DNA from: Paraburkholderia ultramafica
GTDB lineage: Bacteria; Pseudomonadota; Gammaproteobacteria; Burkholderiales; Burkholderiaceae
DNA length: 64,000 nt
Direction: 5' to 3'
Assembly (NCBI RefSeq): GCF_902859915.1
Contig: NZ_CADIKK010000011.1
Coordinates: forward strand, 62,001 to 126,000
Shown: in pieces, positions 45,110 through 54,613 of the stretch
Numbering within the stretch: the stretch's first letter is position 1
Layout of the letters: each line of letters opens with the position of its first letter
The notes under the pieces: model-generated
Databases searched by the model: none
Seen by the model: only the letters and a program-made list of their open reading frames with translations
What the model was told of the DNA's origin: nothing
Position numbers and translations under genes: made by a program

Positions 45110-45538
45110 TCAGCCGACATAGCGTTCCAGCGAATCGAGCCCATCGGTCCAGCCGCGGCGATGGTCTTCGCACTGCGCGTCGTCGGCGAAACGTTCGTGC
45201 GTGAGCGTCAGCCACGTGCCGTCGCCCGTCGGCTCCAGCAACAGTGTGACCTGCGATTCCGGTTCCGGGCGATGACGCCACTTCCACGTGAAGACCAGCT
45301 TGCGCTCGGACACCACCTCCAGATACTGGCCGCCGACTTCGACCTCGCTGCCGTCCGGCTTGCGATACAGAACCGTGTAGCGCCCGTCGATCCGCACATC
45401 CAGTTGCGCGCGGACCACGTCGGCGCCGCCCGGATGCATCCACGTCATGAATTGCGCCGGTTCCGTCCACGCGCGGAAGACTTTGGCGGGCGTGGCGTTG
45501 AGTCGCCGCTGGAGGGTGAGGCTGGGCTGGGCGGACAT
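45110..45538 (-). CDS. SRPBCC / AHSA1-like ligand-binding protein
   Basis: 142 residues. Start-like fold: LTLQRRLNATPAKVFRAWTE, FMTWMHPGG, GGQYLEVVSERKLVFTWKW and the C-terminal helix WTDGLDSLERYVG. It starts inside the ArsR gene (94-nt overlap). Such ArsR-SRPBCC pairs are common; a hydrophobic ligand is likely but unknown. Confidence 0.87.
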   Translation of the reverse strand: MSAQPSLTLQRRLNATPAKVFRAWTEPAQFMTWMHPGGADVVRAQLDVRIDGRYTVLYRKPDGSEVEVGGQYLEVVSERKLVFTWKWRHRPEPESQVTLLLEPTGDGTWLTLTHERFADDAQCEDHRRGWTDGLDSLERYVG

Positions 45539-45870
45539 GGAGCGGGCTCCTCTTCGACGAAAGCGGCAAGACGGTCGAGCGACTCGGACCAGAAGCGCTG
45601 ATAGCGGCCGAGCCACTCCATGGCTTCCTCCATCGGCCCGGCACGCAGACGGCACGCGACCGTGCGGCCGGTTTTGCTGCGCGTGATAAGACCGGCCCCG
45701 GACAGCACGTCGAGGTGTTTCATCACCGCGGGCAACGACATCGCAAACGGCTCGGCGAGTTCGCTGATCGACAGATCGTGTTCCGACAGACGCGCGAGCA
45801 ACGCACGCCGCGTCGGGTCCGACAGCGCGGCGAAGGTGCGATCGAGTAAGGCTTCATAAAACTTAACCAT
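45445..45870 (-). CDS. ArsR-family winged-helix transcriptional regulator
   Basis: 141 residues. Winged HTH about 10-90: LSDPTRRALLARLSEHDLSI, ELAEPFAMSLPAVMKHLDVL, RSKTGRTVACRL. No metal-binding cysteines are seen in the helix, so it is not the arsenic-sensing type. The last ~30 residues are a Pro/Ser/Arg-rich tail read out of frame through the start of the SRPBCC gene. The start codon lies inside the 20-bp palindrome 45861-45880, and the promoter predicts a leaderless or nearly leaderless mRNA. Confidence 0.88.
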   Translation of the reverse strand: MVKFYEALLDRTFAALSDPTRRALLARLSEHDLSISELAEPFAMSLPAVMKHLDVLSGAGLITRSKTGRTVACRLRAGPMEEAMEWLGRYQRFWSESLDRLAAFVEEEPAPCPPSPASPSSGDSTPRPPKSSARGRNRRNS

Positions 45871-45905
45871 GAGGTTAAGTATAGAAACGGGTGCGTCAAT
45901 GTCAA
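45861..45905 (-). promoter_or_regulatory. ArsR-gene promoter with operator across the start codon
   Basis: On the minus strand: TTGACA (45905-45900), 16-nt spacer, TATACT (45883-45878), then 7 nt to the A of the ATG (45870). Palindrome ACTTAACC-ATGA-GGTTAAGT spans 45861-45880, covering part of the -10, the predicted transcription start and the start codon. Binding by the regulator itself is inferred. Confidence 0.78.
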
Positions 45906-46140
45906 GGACAGGTACGCACTTTCTCGAAGGGCGCGGAAACAGCGGCGCAGCGGGACGGCCCAAAAAGATACGCGGCACGCAGCAGATAAAACCCTGCAAC
46001 GCGCCGCGTCAAGGAGGAGAACAACCGACTACATGTCCAGGCGAAGCGGCCAACATTCGATCGCCCCGCCCTCGCATTCCAGCAAAGATGCAGCAGACTT
46101 CGGGCAAGACCCGGGCAAGCCCAGGCGAGGCCAACCCCGC
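45906..46140. other. Intergenic region between the ArsR unit and the NCS2 permease
   Basis: The two genes are in the same orientation. No hairpin with a T-tract and no gene recognised. Confidence 0.35.
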
Positions 46141-47523
46141 TCAGATCGCCCAGCCGCCGAGATAAAACCCGACCAGCACGACAGCGATGACGACCGTGCC
46201 CACGTTCAGCTTGCGATACTCGCCGCTCACCACGCGGCCGATCACGAGCGTCGCGAAGCCGAGCATGATGCCCGTCACGATGTTCGCGGTCAGCACGATG
46301 AACACCGCGCACATCAGCCCCGCCATCGAGTCGACCATATCGTCCATATGCAGCTTGCTGACGTTCGACAGCATCAGGAGCCCCACGTACATCAGCGCCG
46401 GCGCCGTCGCATACGAAGGCACGAGACCGGCCAGCGGCGAGAAGAACATCACCACCAGGAACAGCAGGCCGACCACCGCCGCGGCCATCCCCGTCTTCGC
46501 GCCGGCCGCCACACCGACCGTCGATTCGATGTACGCCGCCGCCGGCGCGCCGCCGAGCAGGCCCGAGAAAACCGAGCTCAGCGAATCGGCCGTCAACGCG
46601 CGTCCGCCGTTGATGATGCGGCCGTTCTCATCGAGCTGGCCCGCCTGTCCCGCGACCGCGCGAATCGTGCCGGTGGCGTCGAACACGGCAGTCATCACGA
46701 GCGCGAGCACGCTGGGCAGCACGGCCATCGACAGCGCGCCCTTGATGTCCATCGCACCGATCAGCGACGCATGGCCCGGCGCACTGAGCGACGGCACCGC
46801 GAACACGCCATGGAACGACACGGCCGGATCGATCGCGAGCGCAAGCGCCGAAATCGCGACGATCACGATCAGGATCGAGCCCGGCACGCGGCGGCGCACC
46901 AGACCGAAAATCGCCGCCAGCCCCGCCACCGACATCAGCGCCGGCAGCGCCGTGATATGGCCGAGCGACACCGGCAGACCGGCGCCCGGATTCTTCACGA
47001 CCAGACCCACGTCGTTCGCGGCGATCAGCAGCAGGAACAGGCCAATGCCGATGCCCGTGCCGTGCGCGATGCCGGTCGGCAGATTGCGCAGAATCCACGA
47101 ACGCACGCCCGTCACCGAGATCGCGGTGAACACCACGCCCATCAGGAACACCGCGCCGAGCGCGACGTTCGGCTGCAGCCCCTTGCCGAGCACGAGGCCG
47201 AACGCGGTGAACGCCGTCAGCGAAATGGCGCAGCCGATGGCGATCGGCAGACGCGCCCACACGCCCATCAGCAGCGAACCGAACGCGGTGGTCAGACACA
47301 CGGCGACAAACACCGCGCTGGTGTCGAAGCCCGCTTTGCCGAACATGCCCGGCACGACGAACACGGAATAGACCATCGCGAGGAAGGTCGTGATGCCCGC
47401 GACGATCTCCCGACGCTGCGTGCTGCCGCGCGACGCGATTTCGAAATAGCGGTCGAGAAAGCCCTTTCCGTCGAATGATTCGGTCGCGACTTCGGAAATC
47501 GCCTGGGCGTGGGGTTCCATCAT
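46141..47523 (-). CDS. NCS2-family purine permease (AzgA/GhxP type)
   Basis: 460 residues, about 12-14 hydrophobic segments. Seen: [20 protein letters not shown] at the N-terminus, [20 protein letters not shown] in the transport core, [15 protein letters not shown] and [20 protein letters not shown], all typical of the AzgA-like branch that carries adenine, guanine or hypoxanthine with protons. AAGGAG lies 9 nt before the tandem ATGATG start. Specific base cannot be told from sequence. Confidence 0.9.
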   Translation of the reverse strand: MMEPHAQAISEVATESFDGKGFLDRYFEIASRGSTQRREIVAGITTFLAMVYSVFVVPGMFGKAGFDTSAVFVAVCLTTAFGSLLMGVWARLPIAIGCAISLTAFTAFGLVLGKGLQPNVALGAVFLMGVVFTAISVTGVRSWILRNLPTGIAHGTGIGIGLFLLLIAANDVGLVVKNPGAGLPVSLGHITALPALMSVAGLAAIFGLVRRRVPGSILIVIVAISALALAIDPAVSFHGVFAVPSLSAPGHASLIGAMDIKGALSMAVLPSVLALVMTAVFDATGTIRAVAGQAGQLDENGRIINGGRALTADSLSSVFSGLLGGAPAAAYIESTVGVAAGAKTGMAAAVVGLLFLVVMFFSPLAGLVPSYATAPALMYVGLLMLSNVSKLHMDDMVDSMAGLMCAVFIVLTANIVTGIMLGFATLVIGRVVSGEYRKLNVGTVVIAVVLVGFYLGGWAI

Positions 47524-47924
47524 GATGAGTGTCTCCTTTATCAGCGTGCTGAAGCGGCCGTCGATACGGCCGCCGTCAGGTTCGTCTCGTAGCGTTGGTT
47601 TAATGTGGGACGTCGTCTCGTTTGCTGTCTCGAAATGTAGGACAACACAAATATATCTCCCATCGCATGGATGGCATGCCGGTCATGTCGCGCTGCTTAT
47701 ATCGTTTAAGGGACGGCAAACCCGCCGACGCGGCGCGCGTTTACACCTACGGTTTGTCATCAAGGTGTGAAAGGGTTCTGATGGTTTCGCGGGCTGCGCC
47801 CCTTTGCCGGAATCGCCTGCAAAATCGGGGCCGCCCGACGTCGCGGGTTAAACTCTGGCCCGTACCTGTGATAACCGCGGCGGCCCACTGCGCCCGTCCG
47901 CACCGGCCCATGGAGTTGTTCCTG
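47524..47924. other. Divergent intergenic region
   Basis: About 400 nt upstream of both the permease and the PRC-barrel lipoprotein. AT-rich patch near 47636-47660. No riboswitch-like fold or operator could be identified by eye. Confidence 0.35.
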
Positions 47925-48881
47925 ATGACTGGCGGCTTTTCGCGTCCTGCCTGGCGCGTGCTGATTCTCGCTGTGTTCGCGCTCTTCGCGCTGTCCGGTT
48001 GCAGCCTGTTATGGGGCCCGCAGCAGGCGCCGATCGTCGATGCGACGGTCATGCCCGTCGAGCCGGCCAGCGCGCCGGTGGCGGCCTCCGCGCCCGAACC
48101 GGTCGAGACCGAGGCGAACGAACCCGAGCAGCCGCACAAGCCGAAGAAGCCGGTCGTCAAACCGCACAAGGTCGAGCCGCCGCCGCCCGTCGCCACGCCC
48201 GCGCCGCCGCCTCCTCCCGCGCCGGCGCCGCTGATCGTGTTGCGCACGATCGAGCGCAACGAGGCGCGCACGCTGCTCGACAGCGAAGTGCAGAAGCCCG
48301 ACGGCAAAGTGGTCGGACGCGCGGTCGACATGATCGCCGACGCGCTCGGCAAGCCGCGCGAGATGGTCGTCAATCTGCAGGGCTTCCTCGGCGTCGGCGA
48401 CCGCAAGGTGAACTTCCCGTGGGGCGCGTTCCGCTTCACGCCGACCGCGAAGGCCGCGCCGATCACGCTGAACGCGGCGGCCGTACCGGCCAGCGCGGCC
48501 AAAACCACCGTCGTCCAAGTGCCGCTGATCGACGCCACCGTCGAGCGTTCGAACGGCGCCAAGGTCGGCCGCGTGATCGACGTGCTGATCGACGGCAATG
48601 CGCAACCGCAGGCCGTCGTGCTCGACGTCAACGGCATGGTCAGCACCGAGCGGCGCACGATCGCCGCGAACTGGTCGGCACTGCGCTTCGTCACGCGAGA
48701 CAAGGAACTGCATCCGCAACTCGAACTGAGCGACGCGCAGATCAACGCGACGCCGCCCTACGCCAGCGACAAACCGATCCGCGCGGTGTCGCCGGCGCCG
48801 CCGCCCGCTCCCGCCGCCGCTTCGGCGCCTGCCGCCGCCTCCACGGCCATCGCGGTTTCCAACGCACGGGCGGCCCGATGA
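47925..48881 (+). CDS. Lipoprotein with two PRC-barrel-like domains
   Basis: 318 residues from ATG 47925 (GGAG 9 nt upstream; ATG 47910 is an alternative). Signal peptide with lipobox LSGC. Then a Pro/Ala/Lys-rich linker to about residue 105 (HKPKKPVVKPHKVEPPPP) and two PRC-barrel repeats: LDSEVQKPDGKVVGRAVDMI and DATVERSNGAKVGRVIDVLI, each ending in a Trp-containing strand (PWGAF, NWSAL). C-terminal Ala/Pro tail. PRC barrels are usually adaptor domains; here they would sit on the periplasmic side. Overlaps the MFS gene by ATGA. Confidence 0.75.
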   Translation: MTGGFSRPAWRVLILAVFALFALSGCSLLWGPQQAPIVDATVMPVEPASAPVAASAPEPVETEANEPEQPHKPKKPVVKPHKVEPPPPVATPAPPPPPAPAPLIVLRTIERNEARTLLDSEVQKPDGKVVGRAVDMIADALGKPREMVVNLQGFLGVGDRKVNFPWGAFRFTPTAKAAPITLNAAAVPASAAKTTVVQVPLIDATVERSNGAKVGRVIDVLIDGNAQPQAVVLDVNGMVSTERRTIAANWSALRFVTRDKELHPQLELSDAQINATPPYASDKPIRAVSPAPPPAPAAASAPAAASTAIAVSNARAAR

Positions 48882-50134
48882 TCGGCCGCACTCTCGTCAC
48901 GGCGCGCAGTCTGCGGGCGCTCGATTGGCTGAATTTTTTCGTCGCCAACGTGCAGACAGGTTTCGGGCCGTTCATCGCGTCGTATCTCGCGTCGCACAAG
49001 TGGACCCAGGGAGAAATCGGCATGGCGCTGTCGGTCGGCACTATCAGCGCGATGGTGAGCCAGGTGCCGGGCGGCGCCGCGGTCGACGCGCTGCGCAACA
49101 AGAAAGCCGCGGCCGCGTGGGCGATCATCGCGATCATCCTGAGCGCGGTGCTGCTGGCGGTCAGTCCGACCGTGCTGCCGGTGATCGCCGCCGAGGTCTT
49201 CCACGGCTTCGCCAGCTGCATGCTGACGCCGGCGCTCGCCGCAATTTCGTTCGCGCTGGTGGGGCGCGCGAATCTCGGCGACCGGCTGGGGCGCAATGCG
49301 CGCTGGGCGTCGATCGGCAGCGCGGTGGCGGCCGGCCTGATGGGCGTGTTCGGCGAGTACTATTCGCCGCGCGCCGTGTTCTGGCTGACCGCCGCGCTCG
49401 CGGTGCCCGCGCTGATCGCGCTGTCGATGATCCAGCGCACCGATACCGTCGCTCTGCCGAAGGCCGCGCCGACGCCGCAGCAAATCGAACGGCGCGAGAG
49501 CTTGCGCGAGTTGCTGCGCGACAAGCGGATGCTGCTGTTCGCGGCGTGCATCGTGCTGTTCCATTTGTCGAATGCGGCGATGCTGAACCTGGCCGCGGGC
49601 GAAGTAACGGCCGGCATGGGCGACAACGTTCAACTGGTGATCGCGGCGTGCATCATCGTGCCGCAAGCGATCGTCGCGATGATGTCGCCGTGGGTCGGAC
49701 GCTCCGCCGAGCGTTGGGGGCGCAGGCCGATTCTGCTGCTGGGGTTTTCGGCGCTGCCGATCCGGGCGTTGCTGTTTGCCGGGATCAGCAGCCCGTATCT
49801 GCTGGTGCCGGTGCAGATGCTGGACGGTTTGAGCGCCGCGGTGTTCGGCGTGATGCTGCCGCTGATTGCCGCCGACGTGGCCGGCGACAAGGGGCGCTAT
49901 AACCTGTGTATCGGGCTGTTCGGGTTGGCGGCGGGGATCGGAGCGACGTTGAGTACGACGGCCGCCGGGTTCGTGGCGGATCATTTTGGCAATGCGGCCA
50001 GCTTCTTCGGTTTGGCTGCCGCGGGTGCGCTGGCGGTGCTGCTGGTGTGGGCGGCAATGCCCGAAACGCGCGATGCGGCGGCTGCCGGGAATGGCGCGCC
50101 GGTGGAGGATGGGGGAAAGTCGGCGGTCAGGTGA
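48878..50134 (+). CDS. MFS-family transporter
   Basis: 418 residues, about 12 membrane segments. N-terminal WLNFFVANVQTGFGPFIASYL, cytoplasmic loop GGAAVDALRNKKAAAA between helices 2 and 3 (MFS motif A position), and a second-half repeat WVGRSAERWGRRPILLLGF. Exporter-like. The ATG at 48878 overlaps the lipoprotein stop codon, so the two are translationally coupled and may work together. Substrate unknown. Confidence 0.88.
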   Translation: MIGRTLVTARSLRALDWLNFFVANVQTGFGPFIASYLASHKWTQGEIGMALSVGTISAMVSQVPGGAAVDALRNKKAAAAWAIIAIILSAVLLAVSPTVLPVIAAEVFHGFASCMLTPALAAISFALVGRANLGDRLGRNARWASIGSAVAAGLMGVFGEYYSPRAVFWLTAALAVPALIALSMIQRTDTVALPKAAPTPQQIERRESLRELLRDKRMLLFAACIVLFHLSNAAMLNLAAGEVTAGMGDNVQLVIAACIIVPQAIVAMMSPWVGRSAERWGRRPILLLGFSALPIRALLFAGISSPYLLVPVQMLDGLSAAVFGVMLPLIAADVAGDKGRYNLCIGLFGLAAGIGATLSTTAAGFVADHFGNAASFFGLAAAGALAVLLVWAAMPETRDAAAAGNGAPVEDGGKSAVR

Positions 50135-50221
50135 TGAGAGGCCGTTGACAGGCGAACCCGGGAGCAGAGCAGGTTGGTCACTGTTACGCACTAAACCGGC
50201 ACGGCGACTCGCCGTACATTG

Positions 50222-50257
50222 AAAGAGGCGCGATGATTTTTCATCGCGCCTCTTTTT
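50222..50257 (+). terminator. Intrinsic terminator after the MFS gene
   Basis: 15-bp stem (50222-50236, 50241-50255), loop TTTT, T-rich tail continuing to about 50262. Confidence 0.92.
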
Positions 50258-50569
50258 CTTTTCGGCGGGCGATTCGGCACTGCAATTCGGAAACGTTCGG
50301 AAAATACTTTGCGGCGCTGTTGCATAACCCTACGAATTCGCTACTACCTCCGGCAAACAAACAGAGCCTCTCTACACTCGAATCAGATTTTTCAGGCTTT
50401 TTCATTAGCGTTGGTTACAAGAAGATAAGCGCTGCCAATCTCAGAGTTCGCACGTCGGCCATCGTCGATAAAGAAGTCCGCCCGCCGTCCGCACCCTCTT
50501 CAACCGGCCGCCACAGACCGGCTACGGCACAGCGGTCGCTAACAAAAAAATCTGCTGTAGAAACTCGCC
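50258..50569. other. AT-rich leader of the TPR-glycosyltransferase genes
   Basis: Noticeably lower GC than surroundings (e.g. 50375-50420). It includes GGCGCTGTTGCATAA at 50312-50326, reminiscent of an IS end, but no partner end or transposase is found. No gene recognised. Confidence 0.4.
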
Positions 50570-52390
50570 ATGCCCCTCATGAATGACGACCGAGCGAACG
50601 TGGACGCTCTTGTGATGCACGCCGATACGCATTTTTCCGCGCGGCGCATGGCCGAGGCGGCGGCCTGTTACCGTCAGGTTCTGTCGATGCGTCCACGCGA
50701 CGCGCACGCGTTGCACCGCATGAGCCTCGTCAGTGTTCATCTGGACGAGCTTGAACAGGCTCGCGCCTATGCGACGCAAGCGCTGCAAGTCGCGCCTCAG
50801 CGCGCCGATTGGTGGGAAATCGCGGGGCTGCTCGCATCGTTGAAACGAGACTATGAGTCCGCTGAAGCGTTCTATCGTCAGGCGATCATCATGGCCGGCC
50901 ACACCGCCAGCCTGCACAGGAACCTGGCCGACTGCCTGCGCGCGTCCGGACGTGTCGGTGAGGCAATCGGCCATTACGAACAGTCGCTCAGAATCGAGCC
51001 GCAGTCGCAGCATGCCAATCGGGCGCTGGCGCGGATCAATGCCGAACTGGGCCATATCGATCAAGCGGTGGACTTCTGGATGCGCGCGTGGATGCTCCAG
51101 CCGGCGGGATCGCAGGAAGACCTCGACGAGATTGTTGCGATCACGGCAACGGGTCACGCCGCGTCGCTCGACGAAGCCATCCATTGGATCAGAACACATT
51201 TTGCTGCCGATACAGCGGCCTTGAAAGCAGTCACGTATGTCCTGAACAGACATCATCGTTATGAGGACGCGGTCGCAGTGGCCCGGCAAGCGCTGGCTAT
51301 CGACCCGCACGACGCGATCCTGTGTCACAACGCGGCATGGGCGCTCAGGAAGCTGGGGCGAGTCGCCGAATGCCGACCATACAGCGAGAAGGCGGCGCGA
51401 ATGGCGCCTGACGATCCGACATTGCAATATCACTTCGCAGGCGTGCTTCTTTGTCTCGGCGAATTTGAAGAAGGCTGGAAACGCAACAAGTCGTTCTATG
51501 AAGTCCCCGCGAACCGGGCGCTGATGGCCTGGCCCGACTTCCCCGCGTGGCATGGCGAACCGGTTCGCGGTCGTCAGTTCCTGCTCATCGGCGAACAGGG
51601 ACTCGGCGATCAGATACAGTTCCTTCGGTTTGCGACGTGGCTTCACCAGCAAGGGGCGAGCGTCGACGTTCTGGTGGACATGCCGATCGCGGTGCTTGCG
51701 GCAACCATGACCGGCGTGCGAGCCGTCTTCACCACCATGCCGCCCGGCCCTTACGACTACTGGTGTCATATGTTCAGTGTGCCCGAGCCTATGAAACTCG
51801 ATTTGCCGATGCTTCCCGTCGCGATGCCGTATCTCGCCGCCGCGCCGGAGAAGGTGCGCTACTGGCGGGCTCGCATCGACACCGTCTCGGTGAAGCGCAA
51901 GTCCTCAAGGAACCGGCGTATCGGCATCGTGTATGCGGGCAGCCCTACCCAGTATCTCGACCGCTTCCGCTCCGTCCAGCTCGATACATTGCAAGCGTTG
52001 TTCGCTATACCGGACATCAGCTGGTATTCGGTCCAGAAAGGCGCCAGGGAACGTGAACCCGAAGCGCTGGCGCAGCAGTTCGACATCCACACACTGGGAC
52101 CAGCCATTCATGACTTCACCGATACCCTCGCGATACTCGACTCGCTCGACCTGTTGATCACTGTCGATACGTCGGTTGCGCATCTGGCCGGAGCGGCGGG
52201 CTTGCCGGTGTGGGCTCTCATCCCCGCCTACACGGACTGGCGATGGATGATCGAAAGAACGGACAGCCCCTGGTATCCGTCGATGCGGTTGTTCCGCCAG
52301 CGCGAGTTAGGTGAATGGGGCCCGGTTATCGATCAAGTGCGGGACGCGTTACGCGTACCCATGCACGCCTTTAACAGCACAAACAATTAA
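50570..52390 (+). CDS. TPR-repeat protein with GT9/GT-B-like glycosyltransferase domain (copy 1)
   Basis: 606 residues. Residues ~1-310 are tandem TPR repeats (ACYRQVLSMRPRDAHALHRM, AEAFYRQAIIMAGHTASLHR, AVARQALAIDPHDAILCHNA). Residues ~340-600 resemble a heptosyltransferase-like GT-B domain: FLLIGEQGLGDQIQFLRFA, RIGIVYAGSP, and the donor-site DTSVAHLAGAAGLPVWALIP. Likely glycosylates a protein or surface glycan. Ribosome site weak; ATG 50579 is an alternative. A paralogue follows 17 nt downstream. Confidence 0.82.
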   Translation: MPLMNDDRANVDALVMHADTHFSARRMAEAAACYRQVLSMRPRDAHALHRMSLVSVHLDELEQARAYATQALQVAPQRADWWEIAGLLASLKRDYESAEAFYRQAIIMAGHTASLHRNLADCLRASGRVGEAIGHYEQSLRIEPQSQHANRALARINAELGHIDQAVDFWMRAWMLQPAGSQEDLDEIVAITATGHAASLDEAIHWIRTHFAADTAALKAVTYVLNRHHRYEDAVAVARQALAIDPHDAILCHNAAWALRKLGRVAECRPYSEKAARMAPDDPTLQYHFAGVLLCLGEFEEGWKRNKSFYEVPANRALMAWPDFPAWHGEPVRGRQFLLIGEQGLGDQIQFLRFATWLHQQGASVDVLVDMPIAVLAATMTGVRAVFTTMPPGPYDYWCHMFSVPEPMKLDLPMLPVAMPYLAAAPEKVRYWRARIDTVSVKRKSSRNRRIGIVYAGSPTQYLDRFRSVQLDTLQALFAIPDISWYSVQKGAREREPEALAQQFDIHTLGPAIHDFTDTLAILDSLDLLITVDTSVAHLAGAAGLPVWALIPAYTDWRWMIERTDSPWYPSMRLFRQRELGEWGPVIDQVRDALRVPMHAFNSTNN

Positions 52391-52407
52391 CCCGAGCAAA
52401 CAGACCT

Positions 52408-54255
52408 GTGTCAGATTCCCGCCTATCCGTCGCCGAGATCGCTGCTGCGCATATCGCGCGCGCCGATGCCTGTTTCGACAAGAACCTCCTGCCGGACGCC
52501 ATCGAAAACTACCGGCGCGCATTAGACCTGATGCCGCGCAATGCCCATGCTCTGCATCGTTTGGGGCTGGCGTGTTTTCGTAACGACCAGATGGAACTGG
52601 CGCGCGTGTTCCTGAACCAGGCATTGCACGCGGCCCCCGAACGGGCCGACATTGGCGAGCACTGCGGGTTGACGGCCGCATTGGCGGGCGACCTGGTTGC
52701 GGCCGAGGCTTTTTATCGTCGTGCAATCACGCTGGCCGACGGCACCGCTACGCTGCATCGCAATCTTGCCGATTGTCTGCGCCTGTCCAGACGCTTGGAC
52801 GAGGCGATGATTCACTACGCGAAGGCGCTGGAGCTCGATCCAACCCTGCATCACGCGGCGTATGCGCTAGCCGGGATCAGCACGGAGTGCGGCCGATTCT
52901 CAGACGCCGCGGACCACTGGCAACGTGCATGGTCGCTCGATCGCACACAACTGCGCAGCGGCCTCGGCCTGATATCGGCGTTAAACAAAGCGAAGCGCGA
53001 TAGCGAGATCGACGCCGTCGTCGCGCAGATGCGCTCCGACTTTGCCGCCGACGCGATAGCGCTCAAAGAACTCTCGTATGCACTGAACTGCATCGACCGC
53101 TTTCGGGAAGCAATCAGTATTGTCGAACAGGGCTTGGCCATCGACCCGAACAATGCGTGGCTGCATCACAACGCGGCGTACGGGTTTAGCATGCTGGGCG
53201 AATTTCCAGCATTCAAGGCGCACAGCATCGAAGCTGCGCGCCTGATGCCGGACGATGCGGTCATGCAGTCCAACCTGGCGAATGCGCACCTTCTTTTCGG
53301 TGAATTCGAACAGGGTTGGGCGAAAGACAGATGGCGCGAAAAAATGCCGATGAACCAGACTCTGGTGCGTCCGAACTTCCCTGAGTGGCAAGGCGAGCCG
53401 CTCTCGGGAAAAAGGTTTCTACTACTCGGTGAACAAGGGCTGGGCGATCAGATTCAGTTTCTGCGCATGGCCGCGTGGCTGCATCGGCAAGGAGCGACTG
53501 TCGACGTGTGGGTCGACGTTCCGTTGGGTGAACTGGCGCGTGGCGCACATGGCGTCAACGCAGCATGGGTCACGCTGCCTGCCGGTCCTTACGACTACTG
53601 GAGCCGCATGCTGCGCATGCCCGAATATGCAAAGCTCGATTTCGCGATGCTTCCCGTCGCGATGCCCTATCTCACCGTCACGCCTGAAAAGCGGCATCAA
53701 TGGCAAACATACCTCGACGGCATTTCACGAGCCGGGCACGAGGAGAACCAACGCATCGGCCTGGTATGGGCAGGCAACCCGGATTACGCAAATGACCGCT
53801 ACCGGTCAATCAAACTGGACGCGCTGCAATCGGTGTTGGCGCAACCCGGCGTCACCTGGTATTCGGTGCAAAAAGGCGCCGGGGAGCGTGACACCGAACC
53901 ACTCGCGCAACAGTTCGAGATGCACACGCTCGGGCCCATCATCCGCGACTTCACCGACACCCTCGCGATACTCCACTCGCTCGATCTGCTGATCACGATC
54001 GATTCATCGGTCGCGCATCTCGCCGGCGCGGCCGGTTTGCCGGTGTGGGTGCTGATCCCCGCCTACGCGAACTGGCGGTGGCTGACCGACGGCACGCACA
54101 GTCCGTGGTATCCGTCGATGCGGCTGTTCCGCCAGCGCGAACTAGGTGAATGGGGTCCGCTTATCGAAGAAGTGCGGGACGCGTTGCGCGAATGGTGCGC
54201 CACGCACGCCAGCCCGCACGTCAATCAATCGGCCTGCCCGCCGTCTCGCGCATGA
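52408..54255 (+). CDS. TPR-repeat protein with GT9/GT-B-like glycosyltransferase domain (copy 2)
   Basis: 615 residues, same architecture as its neighbour and clearly homologous over the whole length: FLLLGEQGLGDQIQFLRMA, RIGLVWAGNPDYANDRYRS, WYSVQKGAGERDTEPLAQQF and DSSVAHLAGAAGLPVWVLIP have near-identical partners there. The start is a GTG at 52408. Tandem duplication is evident. The last codons overlap the 3' end of a convergent MFS fragment (54221). Confidence 0.82.
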   Translation: MSDSRLSVAEIAAAHIARADACFDKNLLPDAIENYRRALDLMPRNAHALHRLGLACFRNDQMELARVFLNQALHAAPERADIGEHCGLTAALAGDLVAAEAFYRRAITLADGTATLHRNLADCLRLSRRLDEAMIHYAKALELDPTLHHAAYALAGISTECGRFSDAADHWQRAWSLDRTQLRSGLGLISALNKAKRDSEIDAVVAQMRSDFAADAIALKELSYALNCIDRFREAISIVEQGLAIDPNNAWLHHNAAYGFSMLGEFPAFKAHSIEAARLMPDDAVMQSNLANAHLLFGEFEQGWAKDRWREKMPMNQTLVRPNFPEWQGEPLSGKRFLLLGEQGLGDQIQFLRMAAWLHRQGATVDVWVDVPLGELARGAHGVNAAWVTLPAGPYDYWSRMLRMPEYAKLDFAMLPVAMPYLTVTPEKRHQWQTYLDGISRAGHEENQRIGLVWAGNPDYANDRYRSIKLDALQSVLAQPGVTWYSVQKGAGERDTEPLAQQFEMHTLGPIIRDFTDTLAILHSLDLLITIDSSVAHLAGAAGLPVWVLIPAYANWRWLTDGTHSPWYPSMRLFRQRELGEWGPLIEEVRDALREWCATHASPHVNQSACPPSRA

Positions 54256-54607
54256 ACGGCAACGGCAGCAACGACACCAGACCACAGCCGATCAGATACC
54301 AGGCCGGCGCGAGATTGTTGCCGGACAGCTGGATCAACCAGGTCGCGAAGAACTGCGCAAACCCGCCGAAAATAGATACCCCGAGGCAATAGACAATCGA
54401 CATCCCGGTCGCACGAATCGCGCGCGGAAACATTTCCGGCAGCATGACGATGTTGGGCACGGCGGAAAACGCAACCAGCACCGCGAGCCCCGCCACCACC
54501 GACAACAACACCGGCACTGTCGGCGCGGCGTTGATCATCATGAATGCCGGATATACCGCGACGATCAGCAACACGCGCGACACCCACAACACGCGCTTAC
54601 GGCCGAC
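54221..54607 (-). pseudogene. MFS (metabolite:H+ symporter type) transporter, C-terminal fragment
   Basis: About 128 codons: VGRKRVLWVSRVLLIVAVYP, VPNIVMLPEMFPRAIRATGM, AQFFATWLIQLSGNN and FMRETAGRPID. This is the last third (about four helices) of a citrate/proline-betaine-type MHS transporter. Upstream of 54607 the frame reads antisense to a LysR HTH fragment. The N-terminal two thirds are missing. Confidence 0.78.
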
Positions 54608-54613
54608 ACCCGC

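Noticed and set aside
50312..50326. Possible IS terminal inverted repeat (GGCGCTGTTGCATAA)
   Set aside because: No matching opposite end, target-site duplication or transposase in the window; kept only as a remark on the AT-rich leader.
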